This document shows positions 32,071-43,201 of a stretch of DNA of 64,000 nucleotides, one piece after another. The translations under genes were made by a program, and so were the position numbers. A model generated the notes under the pieces. That model saw only the letters and a program-made list of their open reading frames with translations, had not been told where the DNA came from and ran no database searches. The stretch is taken from positions 148,064,597 to 148,128,596 of the forward strand of contig CM061132.1 in NCBI GenBank assembly GCA_030789695.1, written 5' to 3'. Every line of letters starts with the position of its first letter. Position 1 is the stretch's first letter. Origin of the DNA: Scilla litardierei (lineage: Eukaryota; Streptophyta; Magnoliopsida; Asparagales; Asparagaceae).

Positions 32071-32099
32071 ACATCATGTGAATAACCAAAACAGCATGA

Positions 32100-34720
32100 A
32101 CTCATTAAAAATTGCAGCTCCTTTCAGGCTGAAGAATGCCACATAAAAACCAAGAAATCCATAGTCCCAGGGGATGACAAATACAGCTTGCAAGGACACC
32201 AAAAAATTGGAACCAAAAACCTATTGACAGTACCAATGAGGGTGAAGTATGCAACAAAAAACTCCAGAAATCCCTAGGCACTGGTGATGTCAGGTACAGA
32301 ATGGCAAGACCCAAATTATTTTGACTAAACATAAAAAATGAAATGCCCTTTAGTCTGCATTTGTCAACATAAAATGATAATCAATTCAGTTTGCATTTGT
32401 GAACATAAATGCAAAAATGCCATTCAGTCTGCATTTCCAATCAGAATGCAGTAAGCCACCTAAAACCCCTGAAATATTGAGGCCTTGGGGGAGAAAGTAC
32501 TGCATGCCAAGAACCAAAAAAAATAGCTTGGGACTCAACAAAGATAGCATTTCTATTCAGCCTGCAATATGCAACATTAAAACCTAGAAATCCATAAAAA
32601 CCCTGAAATACTGAGGCCTTGGGGGTGAAAGATACTACATGCCAAGAGCCAAAAAAATAGCATGGGACTCAACAAAGATTGCATTTCTATTCAGGCTGCA
32701 GTATGCAACATTAAAACCCAGAAATCCATAAAACCCCTGAAATACTGAGGCCTTGGGGGTGAAAGATACTGCATGCCAAGAACCTACCACGATAGGCTGG
32801 GACTCAACAAAGATTGCATTTCTATTCAGTCTGCAGTATGCAACATTAAAACCCAGAAATCCCAATGCATATGTGGTGACAGATACATATTCCAATGAAA
32901 ATATCCCAATGGCCAAATGTCCACAGAATGCCACATAAAAACCAAGCAATCCATATTCCAATGGTGTGACAAATAAAGAAGGCAAAGACAACAAAATTCC
33001 TGGAACTACAAAAAAATTTGCCTTGCCCAAATGTCTGTGCAGTATGACACAAATATAACCCTGAAATACATAGGCCAATGGGGTGACAGATACAGTAAGG
33101 CAAGAACCAAAACACAATGAAACACAATTTTTTTTTGCATTTCCATTCAGTCTCAAGAATGCCACATATAAACCAAGATAGCCATATGCCCAGGGTGTGA
33201 TAGATATAGCATGCAAAGACAGCAAAAAACGTGGAAATAAAAAAAAATTGCCAAACAGCAAGGCAAGAACCAAAACACAATGTAACACAAAAAATTTTTG
33301 CATTTCCTTTCAGTCTCCAGAATGCCACATAAAACCCAAGAAATCCATAGTCCCATGGTGTGACAGATAAAGAAGGTAAAGACACAAAAAATCCGGTAAA
33401 CACAAAAAATCCGGTAAACACAAAAAAAATTGCCTTGGACAAAGGTGTCTTCAGTATGACACAAAAATAACCCAGAAATCCATAGGCCTTTAGGGTGACA
33501 GATACAGCAAGGCAAGAACCAAAACACAATGAAACAGAAAAAAAATTTGCATTTCCATTCAGTCTCCAGAATGCCACATTCCTCCCCAACTGCAACCCCA
33601 CCTTCATATATATTGAATATCAAACAAAAGCCCTCAGAATTTTTTTATTTTCAATTTTCCCATCTGGTTGCTTTGCACTGGTTCCTTCATTTCCCCATAT
33701 CAACCCGTTTAGCTGCCTACCAACCACCTCAAAAAAGCCAATGCCGTCATATTCTGAACCAACTTGGGGAATGAAGGATCATGAGTGCAAGCCATATTCC
33801 AGAACGAGGAATATTCAATAAGCCCCATTATCATCATAGGACTATTTGATATAATTTCACTAAAAAAATTTGATATCCACCAATCATATATCATTAGGGG
33901 GGGTGACAGAAAGGGCATGCCAAGGAAAATCATCAGCAGCTTAACAAAGATTGCCTTTCCATTCAGTCTGTTGTATGCCACATAAAAACCCAGAAATCCA
34001 AAAAAACAAATGTGGTGACAGGAACTGCATGCCAATAACCCAAACACAATGCCACTCCTCACCAACTGCATTGCAATTCAGTCATACTTTTGCAACATAA
34101 AAACCCAGTTATCCATAGGCCTTGTGGTTGACAGATACATCATGCCAAGACCCAAAAACTACATGAAACCCATTAATGATTGCATTTACCTTCATTCTGA
34201 TGTATGCCACATAAAACCACATAAAACCATATGCCTAGGTGGTGACATATACAGTATGCCAAGAACCAAAAAAATTACTTTCTGCAGACTCAAATAAGAT
34301 TGCATTTCCATTCAGTCTGCAGTATGCAACATAAAAACACAAAAATCCATAGGCCAAGGTGGTGACAGATACATCATGCCACGAACCAAAACAAAATGAA
34401 AATCCTAAATAATTGAATTCCCAATTACAGAATGCTTTTTGCAAAGTATGCAGTGTGCACAATAAAATCCCAGAAATCCATAGGCCTTGCGGGTAACAGA
34501 TAAAGCATGCCAAGACCCAAAAAAAATTGGACACTCAAATAAGATTGCATTTAAAGTCGGTATGCAGTATGCCACATAAATACAAAGAAATCCATAGGCC
34601 TTGGTTGTGTCAGATACATCATACCAAGTCCCAACACAAAATGAAGATCAAACACAAATGCATAGACCTTCAGTCTGCATTTTGCAACATAACAACACAG
34701 AAAATAACCACAAAGCATAC
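32100..34720. repeat. Field of degenerate tandem units inside the Harbinger element
   Basis: Perhaps fifteen to twenty units of about 110-210 bp, each with the landmarks attgcatttccattcagtctg, cagtatgccacataaaa, cccagaaatccataggcc, ggtgacagatac and catgccaagaacc. Three well-conserved units of about 129 bp stand in a row at 32,450-32,830. Many units remain open on the minus strand and give a recurring peptide (FGSWHAVSVTP, AYGFLGFYVAYCRLNGNA), so 222- and 253-codon frames arise from the repeats. These are probably not genes. Single units occur at about 30,680-30,790 and, inverted, at 39,181-39,290. Confidence 0.85.
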
Positions 34721-35014
34721 TTAAATTAAGATACAAACATATAGTCAATTAGACTTCTAAGTCATGGAGGAAGCCTATACATAAACATGCATAACACCAT
34801 ACATAAAATACGATACAACAATATACTGATATTACAACAGAAGTTACCACAACACATACAACATCATTACCACAAATCATACAACATCATTACCAAAGTC
34901 ATAAGCTTACCATTGTTTGCAACAAACCATACACCATCATTAACATAAAACTTGCTATTATAATACCCATCCACTCACCCTATAGCCCAACCTTCGTCAT
35001 TGCTCCCAAACTTG

Positions 35015-36528
35015 CTACATATTCCATTCTTCTTCTTCTTCATCCACATCGCCTCCGGACTCTGCCATAGCCCTTTGCATAGCTGCAACCTTCTTCACGA
35101 CGAAATGCCTCCTAGACTCCTCGGGTATATTGACAAATCTACGCCCATTTTTCTCATTATCACTCAATTGCAGATACAACTTATCCAACATACGTGTCAG
35201 ATACTCGGTTAGTGCATACAGATGCTGCGAAAGAAGTCTCAGTGTGTTGGGGTAGGCTCCCTCTATTGCTAAGGTGACCTTATTGACATTGTTAACCATC
35301 TCCTTCATGAGGTCGGTATCATCCCTCAATGCACGTCGACGGATTTTCTTTTTACCCACGGGGGGTGGGTTTGCAGCGCTGGTCCCGCAGGAGATGGAAC
35401 CGTCGACGATGGAGTGGGGATGTCTGAATAAGCATCAAAATCGGTTGATGCTTGCGAGAAGGGTGGGGGACTAGAATGATCGCCGTCACCATCATTATAA
35501 GAGCCCCTAAAATCATGATAAACACTTTTGCTATAATCACCCTTTGCGACATCGTCACCAATAACAACCTGAAGATCGTCAAGCCACGGTATGGGAGTGT
35601 TGACAAAATCTTTCATTTTACTGTTTGCCTGCATTAATAATGAACAAACCATTATGTCACATAAAATTACATACTCCAATTTATCATCGGCATTATGAAC
35701 AAACCATTATGTCACATAAAATCACAGAAAATAGCCCTTCAACTTTGTTTAATGGAGAAGTCCATACCGCGGCCCATGTAGCATATGTGTCATCATCGAG
35801 GACAATCATCTGTAGTTCAGCTGACCAACATGCCCCGCTAATTTCCAAGCACTTTTCAACATTCTTAAGCCGACGCTGAGGACGTTTCATATGGTTCTTC
35901 ACATTCAACCAGCTGTAATCCGTGCCAAACTTGCTGTTTATATGTATGGTAGCAGCGGTGAAGGCAGTATTCTTGAAGGTCTTATCGGCTCTAAGGCCTT
36001 GACGAGCTTGGGAAGCCAGGAATGGGATTAAGGCAATGTCATGCTCCAGCAGCCATATTTTATTCGTCGTCCCCTTCTTGGAAGGGTTCTTACTCTTTTT
36101 TCAGGGACTCGACACAGATACATCAATGTCATCGTCCCTACGACCAGACTTCCTCGACCCGTCACTGTCACCTGTTGTGCCATGCCCACTTTGTGGTGAA
36201 GGCACGCCGTAAACACTTGGTGATGCTTGGCTACCAAATGGTGGTATAGACCCACCACCTTGTAGCATTTGCATGAAGCCAGGTGGAGTCGGCATTTGCA
36301 CGGGCAATGGCATGCTGTACGCAGAGTATGGTGAAAATGGCATGGGTGATCCACCTACTTGGTAGCTAGGCGGACTAAATTGATAATCACTTGGCCTCCG
36401 CGGCATTTGCCTACCTAGCAATGGATCGGTCCGCCTAGCTTTCTCTGCCCACTGGGTACAGTAGGCCGGGTCATAGAAGGGAGGCATAGTATCACTCCCT
36501 TGCCTTGTTGAGTTGACCCGTCCATGCC
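35015..36528 (-). pseudogene. Harbinger ORF1: Myb/SANT-like DNA-binding protein, broken
   Basis: The partner protein that helps PIF/Harbinger transposase bind DNA. The exon after a TTTGTAG acceptor (about 36,525) gives a Pro/Gln-rich N-terminus (MPPFYDPAYCTQWAEKARRT, YSAYSMPLPVQMPTPPGFMQ). TGA at 36,101-36,103 interrupts the linker. The same frame continues into the Myb/SANT-like domain (KIWLLEHDIALIPFLASQAR, GLRADKTFKNTAFTAATIHI, NVKNHMKRPQRRLKNVEKCL, MIVLDDDTYATWAA). A GT donor at 35,767 and acceptor before 35,628 join to VNTPIPWLDDLQVVIGDD. Near 35,375 the frame must shift to reach KKKIRRRALRDDTDLMKEMV and the acidic C-terminus. One stop and one shift make it non-functional unless unrecognised introns remove them. 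Confidence 0.8.
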
Positions 36529-36804
36529 TACAAAAATATTATTTACATAACAAAACAATAATTGACACAATGACATGTAGCCACGAATAGTAAATAAAAT
36601 AAGCTGCAATGTATGTAATATTGACTACCACACATAAAATTGGAAAGGCAATCTATATAGTCATAAAATAAAGTAAACATATGAAGGCATTATATTATCA
36701 GCACATCTCAGGCATTACATAGCATATCTAGCATTCAGATCCCATTATTCCACAATTCATTCAACTTAACATAATATATTAAGATTATTCATTAAAATCT
36801 TCCA
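36529..36804. other. Spacer between ORF1 and transposase
   Basis: AT-rich spacer between the transposase stop and the first recognised ORF1 exon. It may hold the ORF1 first exon or promoter, which I could not identify. Confidence 0.4.
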
Positions 36805-38215
36805 TCAAAGCCCATGTTCATTGGTGTTCACATTGTTGTGTATGGTACAATAGTCCACCCACATATCCCACGCTAACTGTTCCCTACGACTTTTCCACCG
36901 ATCCCGTTGTGAAGTCTGTTCACGAATGGGCAACTGTTGGGAAATATCCATAATCGATTCATCCATCACATCCCCATCCTCATCAATCCCAGACCCATCC
37001 TCAAGTAACTTAGGATCATGCAGATCTGCTATCTGGATATAATTATGCAACACTGAGCAAGCAAGGACGGTATCGACCTGAGATTTGAATGGATAGTGAG
37101 GCTTTGACGTCAAAATTTTGAACTTGTTCTTTAGAATGCCAAAAGTCGACTCGATCTTTGTTCTTGATAAAGAATGTCTAAGGTTGAACAGCTCTCTACG
37201 ATTTCGAGGCACTCTATCGGTATGGTCCTTCAGATGGTATCTAACGCCCCGATATGTAGATATGAACCCAGGCATGGTTGTATATCCAGCATCACATAGG
37301 TAATATTTCCCTACAACCGAAAAATGCAAACCGATTTATAATCACAAGGTTTCATATAGACGCATACGTTATATTTAAGCAAGATTTTGCATATTACCCT
37401 CATATACACGTAGCCCGTGGGGTGGGGGTAAACACAAAGCATCTTTCAGGACCATGAAATCATTCGCTGATCCTTCCCACCCTGCCATTACGTACGTGAA
37501 TCTTTTGTTAGGTGTTACAGCGGCAAGCACATTTTGTGTTACCCCTTTACGGCCTCTAAATCTTGGTACGAGTTTGGCAGGCAGCATGGCATCGATGTGT
37601 GTCCCATCAATTAGATCAATGCAATCCTACACCGTATTCAGTAAAGGTCAAGTTGATTACAACAAAAATCATATAACACTACTGAATGAAATTCATAACT
37701 ACACTGACCGTGAAATATGGGAACCAATTAGGATTATTGATTATCTCTGGTGGTGTCTCATTTGGGGCTTGCTTCATGAACCTATCACGAAGAGAACATA
37801 CTGCAAACATGACTTTGTTAAAGTAATTACTAACCGTAGACCCTGCCCTTATAAAATCAACTTGCATCACCCTGTTCTTTGACTTATGCCCTACGATGTG
37901 CAGAAACATTGTCAACTGCTCCTCGATTGACACATGATTACTGTCTAGCATTATCCCACTTTCTCGCATTATTGCAGAAAGATTCATGAAAGCATGTATC
38001 CGCATTCTTAAGTAGTGTAAACAACTACTATCAGAACCAAAAAGAATTCGACGCATGTGTGATTTTCTATGAATATCACGCATCGCTGACGGCTCCCTAG
38101 GTAGAGGGGGAGCACGAGCTTCATCGTATAACACCATGAATATGATAGTAAAAATGATTGTCGCCGCGGCAGATGCACACAATGACAACCCCGAACTTCC
38201 TCCACTTTCATCCAT
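36805..38215 (-). CDS. PIF/Harbinger transposase, three exons, intact
   Basis: Exons 38,215-37,709, 37,626-37,398 and 37,310-36,805 total 1,242 nt with consistent phases and GT-AG borders, giving 413 residues with no internal stop. The N-terminal helical region includes VSIEEQLTMFLHIVGHKSKN. The DDE_Tnp_4 catalytic domain has Asp in LIDGTHIDAM, Asp in YYLCDAGYTTMPGF and Glu in SRTKIESTFGILKNKF, with the typical VLAAVTPNKRFTYVMAGWEG, ELFNLRHSLS and LACSVLHNYI blocks. Length and order are normal for the family. It cuts and pastes elements with TAA-type targets. Its companion ORF1 in the same element is broken. Confidence 0.93.
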
Positions 38216-38486
38216 CTAACCCTTATTTGCATCAAACATATATTCAACCATTCAATGTACAAGACATTTACTTTTATTATAAATTCTTGCAATTTACATA
38301 TAAACATAAAAACTTGCAAATTGATATGTCATCACGAAATTTAGAAACATCAACCCACATGAATAATATACATGCCTACCAAAATTTATAAACTTCAAAA
38401 TAAAAATATTTCTTTACCTTCTCCACATTTAAATTACATTTAAACATATACAATCCCTTTTAAAATCCACCATAACAATCCATTAA
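38216..38486. other. Upstream region of the transposase
   Basis: AT-rich, with no gene. It ends TAA at 38,484-38,486, the apparent target of the nested element. Confidence 0.45.
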
Positions 38487-40567
38487 GGCCATGTTCTTTT
38501 GTGTTTTAAGTGGGGGTGAAAGTGGGCAGATTCCGCTATTTACGGCACTGTTCAGTCTTTTCACCACACACATCATGAAACATCAACCCACCCATCATGT
38601 CCAAGCTTATCATGAATCCATATATACTTGCCCTCAGAATGTTAATCATTTAATTAACATTGCTGGTTTCTTGACATACTTCAAGCATACCCTAGCAATG
38701 GCCCAACATTGCATCATCATTCCAACACCCGCACACTCTATATTCACTTTACTTGTCTCACCATCGGGCTCTATTTTGTATGTGTCATAACGTTAGGGAC
38801 GTTGTAATACTTATGCAACTTTATGAAAATTCACCAAACATAAAGTGAAGCAAATAATTTTTCCTCCTCAACCATACAACTTTCACAAATTTTATTTTTC
38901 TTTACACACGAGCCCTCCGAAGTCCAAAATACAACAATGCATTTTATACAATCAAACATATCAACCACAAGTTGGGTGTATCATCATTGGGCATTAATAG
39001 TAATGGAACCGAAATATTTACGAATTCATAGGGCTTGTACATGATTGGTGAGCTGTGTTTCATTGTTGTAAATAAATTCATTTGCCGTACACAACAGATA
39101 AGGCATGTGGAAGAATGATTAGAATGTGGCAAATTCAGATTCTGCTTTTTTGCAAGGAATTTTAACAAAACAATATTTTTTTGGTCTTGGCATGCTGTAT
39201 CTGTCATCCCCAAGGCCTATGGATTTCTGGGTTTTTATGTGGCATAATGCAGACTGAATGGAAATGCAATTTTTTTGAGTTTCATTATACATTGGCTTTC
39301 ATCGTATTTATATTCTTGCCTTCCAGTATAGGATGGGGCCAAAAATTCCTCCCACCCATAGGTTGCAAGAATCCTCACTCATTCAGAGCCATACCAACCA
39401 AGGTTGTAAAAAACGTTAGGCGCTAGGCGTTCGGATTGCTAGCGCCTATCGCTCAGAGCATTAATCGGGGATTAATCGGGGATTAATCGGCCTATGCGGA
39501 TTTGCATTTTTTAATTATTTTATTTATTTTTATATAATATATTTATGTTTATATTTAAATATATATATATATATATTATTTAAAATACATCAAATATTTA
39601 ATACATACTAAATCAAATCCAGTTTACATACTTTAGAGTATTTGTGTGCAACAAAATAAAATTTAAAAGATACTCTTGTGCAATTAAGCCATTTACCAAA
39701 ACGCCCAGACACCGCCCAGGAACCGCCCAGAGCGCCCAGACACCGCCCAGAACGCCTAGGCGGCCGATTAATCCCAAAACCGCCCAGATTGACCGCCCAG
39801 GCCATAGTTGGAGCGTTTACTGGCCGCCTAGCGCTTAGGCGCCGCCTAGGCGGCCGCCCAGACCGATTTTTAGAACACTAATACCAACATAATCTTGACC
39901 TCCTATCAAGACCAATTGCTGAAATTATTCACACCCATGACATATCGTCACTCAGAAATCACAACTGGATGAAGAACAACAAATATCAAAGAGAGCAGAT
40001 TTGTAGGAGAAATTATACCTCAGTTTGCAGAACCAACAGCAGAGACAAGAGATTCAAAGACCTAACACCAACCTCAGTACATGCAGCAGATCAAAGCCGT
40101 GCACAGACAGACCTTCTTCACCCCCAAATATTCCCAGCTCCGAAACCCTAGATGGAGATCGAGCGCCTTCGAGCACAACCACCCAACGCTAGTTGCAGAT
40201 CTAGAGATCCGCCTTCTAGGGTAGCAAGACCCCCCAAAACCCTAGATTTCCGCCTTCTAGGGTTGAAAAAAAAATAAAAAAATCGCACTGTTGGAGGAGC
40301 CATTGGGGGAGGGGGTGCTCGGAAGCAGCAGAAAGCCATCTAGGGCGCATGCGGGGCCCACAATCGCCGAGCAGCTGCCGTAATTCGCGGAATTTCCGGC
40401 TTCTTCGCGAGATTTTTTCTCGTTGCCACGGCGATGAAATCAGCCCAACGAGAAGCCAGGCGAAACGAACGGGCACAACTTTTTTGTGAGGTGAAAAGAG
40501 TGAACAGTGCCGTAAATAGTGGAATCTGCCCACTTTCACCCCCATTTAAACACAAAAGAACATGGCC
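38487..40567. mobile_element. Harbinger-related element with ~75-bp TIRs
   Basis: The left end GGCCATGTTCTTTTGTG and the inverted right end share about 75 bp (including gtgaaagtgggcagattcc, tatttacggcactgttca and cttttcacc) with few differences. The left flank is TAA and the right flank TAC, so the 3-bp duplication is imperfect. The interior lacks a transposase. It contains one repeat unit of the outer element in reverse orientation (39,181-39,290), an hAT MITE, and a GC-rich leader-like end (40,130-40,480) with gaaaccctag and cttctagggt repeats. It looks like a non-autonomous relative inserted in, or derived from, the 5' end of the outer element. Confidence 0.7.
39399..39880. mobile_element. 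hAT-type MITE with GCCTAGGCGG words, TSD ATACCAAC
   Basis: Flanked by 8-bp duplications ATACCAAC (39,391-39,398 and 39,881-39,888). The ends CAAGGTTGTAAAAAACG and TAGTGTTCTAAAAATCG (inverted) are similar. The right half repeats accgcccag and gcctaggcgg. An (AT)n tract lies at about 39,558-39,577. No coding capacity. Confidence 0.88.
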
Positions 40568-40935
40568 TACGCTAATTGGTTGGGCGCTGGTTTATGAAAC
40601 CAGAGGTTGTTGTTTTGATTCCCGCCATGGCTACCAGAAGGTTCTGGGCTTGATTCCGTTTATTTCATTATTATTATTGTTACTTATTTTCATTGTTTCT
40701 CATGTTATCTATAATTTAACACTAGCTTATTTTGATTCCCGACATGTTTACCAGAAGGATCTGGGCTTCGAGTAATATCAAAATGAATAATCATCTATTA
40801 TACATTTGACAACATTTTTTGAATTCTAGGGCTGACTTGAACAAGATAAAGAGTGGCTGAGATTTGATCTTGGTAAATCAATGGTTGAAATTGGATTTTG
40901 TGAAAATTTTAGTGAGAAAACTTAAATTTTGGTGG
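40568..40935. other. Unique spacer with a short duplication
   Basis: No gene. gattcccg(c/a)catg-taccagaaggttctgggctt occurs twice (about 40,618 and 40,735). Confidence 0.5.
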
Positions 40936-41145
40936 GAAAAGTGTCTTGGGAGCCAAAACTTTGAAATAGAAGTGTATTGTGAAAGATTGTACAGATTAAA
41001 TTTAGGGGAAAAGTGCATTGGAAACCTAAACTTTGAAATTAGAAGTGCCTTGGGAAAGATTGTGGAGATTAAATTTGGGGGGAAAGTGCCTTGGGAACCT
41101 AAACTTTGAAATTAAAAGTGTCTTAGGAAAGATTATGGAGAAGCA
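40936..41145. repeat. About three tandem units of ~73 bp
   Basis: Units share aaaagtgccttgggaacc, taaactttgaaattagaagtg and ggaaagattgtggagatt. The first is the most diverged and the last is incomplete. Confidence 0.8.
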
Positions 41146-41235
41146 TTATCCATTAAATTAAACAAAATAAAAAATTTAGCCCCAAAACAATTTAGCGGAA
41201 TAACAAGTTAGCGTAAAAAAATACCCTGCGGTTTG

Positions 41236-41470
41236 TTGTTCCGCGCCGAAGGCGCCCGCGCTTAAATTTTTTATGTTAAGTTGTTGTTCCGTGCCAAAGT
41301 CGCTAAATTTTTTCACACTAATTTGTTGTTCTGTGCCAAAATCGAAGGCGCCAAATTTGTTCTTCGACACCGAATTTGTTGTTCCGCGTTGAAGGCGCCT
41401 GCGCCGAATTTGTTGTTCCGCGTCAAAGGCGCCGCGCCGCTAAATATTTTTACGCTAATTTGTTGTTCTT
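41236..41470. repeat. Dispersed TTTGTTGTTCCGCG repeats
   Basis: About seven copies of aatttgttgttccgcg followed by a gaaggcgcc-type segment occur at 30-50-bp spacing. Alternate GC-rich palindromic words (ggcgcc) could pair. They lie just upstream of the Helitron-like end. Confidence 0.75.
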
Positions 41471-41536
41471 TTAAATTTTGTCTGTGGAAATAATTTTTTG
41501 GGAACAAAAATTTCGCGGGGGAAATGTTAAATGAAG

Positions 41537-41564
41537 CGTGCCCGTAAGCACGGGTTATGACTAT
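41537..41564 (+). other. Decayed Helitron-like 3' end
   Basis: GCGTGCCCGTAAGCACGGG can form a short hairpin (CGTGC/GCACG or CCCGT/ACGGG), followed 6-9 bp later by CTAT. Plant Helitrons end with such a hairpin and CTRR before T. Here the last base of the tetramer does not fit and no TC...5' end was found. Confidence 0.35.
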
Positions 41565-41883
41565 TTAACTCATATGACGTCGTATGGCCACGGGTGAGGT
41601 TTAGATTTTGATCCCATCATTTCTAAAATCAATTTAACCGCTAAATATGAACATCTACTTCCGTCAATCATCATTCTATAAGATTTATCTTCAATCTTGA
41701 TTTAGATGAATAAAGCATTCAACTGTCGATAATCTTCCTCGCTCATGGGTATGTTAACTAGACACCCAACGATATACAATCATGTATTAGATTCTTCTAA
41801 ATCGTCATCTGCATCGCAAACGTCCTTGGGTGGAAAATATACTCTTTGTCGATTGTCTCATCATCAAAAATTAACGGCGTGTA
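41565..41883. other. No gene seen
   Basis: AT-rich, without recognisable features. Confidence 0.4.
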
Positions 41884-42354
41884 TGCTTATATTAGACCAT
41901 GTCATGTGTGAGATCATCTTATTTTAAGGGTCGAATTTTAGCCCAGAGCGAAATTTGGATAACACTGGTGAGTAAATCATCAAATCTATCCATGCATTCC
42001 CACGGTCAATGTAAGAGTAGCGTCGGAGATGGGTGCTGTAGGATCTGTCGATGGAAGCTGCCGCCATTACCGTTGAGGTTGCTGCTGCGATTGAAGATGA
42101 TTCAATTAATGATAGCCGTTGAAGGAGACGAGAGGAACCGTCAGATTGGTGATCCAAGATATTACAGCTGTCAATATGTGATATAATCTTAGCCGTCCAG
42201 CAGTTAAAGTGGGAGATTGTTAGCCGTTGGATAATGGGAACCCGGTTAGTTAAATAGTAACGAGACTACAACTGGTTCTTCTCTTACCTCCAGCTACTGA
42301 GGGGACCTACGCAAGTGGAGAGGAGGCTCAATTATCCTAACAGAAAATGGTTGA
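41884..42354 (+). repeat. First partial copy: element interior 3' end plus 137 bp of LTR
   Basis: tgcttatattagacc...gtaagagtagcgtcggag... then purine tract AAAGTGGGAGAT (42,206-42,217) and LTR start TGTTAGCCGTTGG (42,218). The LTR breaks off at 42,354 where an antisense copia LTR begins. Homologous to 43,202-43,587. Confidence 0.88.
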
Positions 42355-43201
42355 TGTTGTAAACCATGGCGGCTACGGAACCCCGTAGCCCTGTATTTAT
42401 AGTAATAGGGTTACATAATGGTGGATACCCACTAACGGGTTGGGCCTCCAAAGCCCGTTTATAACACTTCCCCTTATCCATCCATTGTTGTAAGCCGTGA
42501 TGAACGCTTCAGGGTTCATGGAGCTTATCTGATCATGGGTATATGGATACTTCTGGATCCCAAGTTTAAGAGTACTTGCCTCGTTAAACCTTTGCCAAGG
42601 AAAACCCAGTGGGAAAAACCAATGGCTAAGGGAAAAGAGTACAAGTTTCTGTAACTTCCCCTGATCGATGGATATCACTAGAGGTGGATACTTCTGGATC
42701 CTAAGTTAGGGATAACTGCCTCGTTAACAACCTTAGCTATGGAAAACCCAGTGGGAAAAACCAATAGCCAAGGAAAAAGAGTACAGTTTCCGTAACTTCC
42801 CCTGATTAGTGGAAGTATTTAGGGGGTGGATACTTCTGATCCAGAGTCAATGAGTTTGCCTCGTTAAAACCTTTAGCTATGGAAAACCCAGTGGGAAAAA
42901 CCAATAGCCAAGGGAAAAGAGTGCAACACTACATTTGACTCCCCCTGATCTGTACAAGCTGCAGGCTTGCAGATCTCCTAGGCATCTATACATCAATCTC
43001 TTACAGTGTTCCGATACAAAGTACAAGTATCGCTCACCTATACAAGACATCGCTCATCTATACAAGTATCGCTCATCTACTAGCAGTTACTGGATCTGAG
43101 GGATCTCTTCTGAGGAGGAGTGGTCTTCAGACTCGGTAGGTTGCATCACGTCTCTGACCAGTCTTCACTGTGTCTGCGAGGTACTGCAGGACCTGGCTGT
43201 C
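42355..43201 (-). mobile_element. Antisense copia fragment: 112-bp LTR and post-pol repeats
   Basis: On the minus strand the LTR (42,466-42,355) starts TGTTATAAACGGGC and ends GTTTACAACA, preceded by a gataaggggaag purine tract. Upstream of it (42,467-43,201) lie three copies at about 141-bp spacing of a block containing gcctcgttaa and ggaaaacccagtgggaaaaa (42,600, 42,742, 42,882), a block typical of the region between pol and 3' LTR of some copias. No coding part is left. The right edge joins the duplicated gypsy segment without a matching TSD. Confidence 0.75.

Larger units (their letters stand above)
30357..38483 (-). mobile_element. PIF/Harbinger element with three minus-strand genes and an internal repeat field
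   Basis: The left terminus GGGCCTGTTCTTTTGTG follows TAA, the 3-bp site preferred by PIF/Harbinger. Going left to right the element holds a GRF zinc-finger ORF (30,926-31,404), degenerate repeats (about 32,100-34,720), Myb/SANT-like ORF1 (35,015-36,528) and transposase (36,805-38,215), all on the minus strand. The same repeat family also appears at about 30,680-30,790, tying the left end to the rest. The right terminus is uncertain: a matching inverted end lies at 40,567, but a second TIR pair (38,487/40,567) suggests a nested relative there. If 40,567 is the true end the element is about 10.2 kb. Confidence 0.75.

Noticed and set aside
32635..33607. Minus-strand frames of 222 and 253 codons as a membrane-protein gene
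   Set aside because: They are translations of the degenerate repeat units in two overlapping frames; the hydrophobic look repeats with the DNA period.
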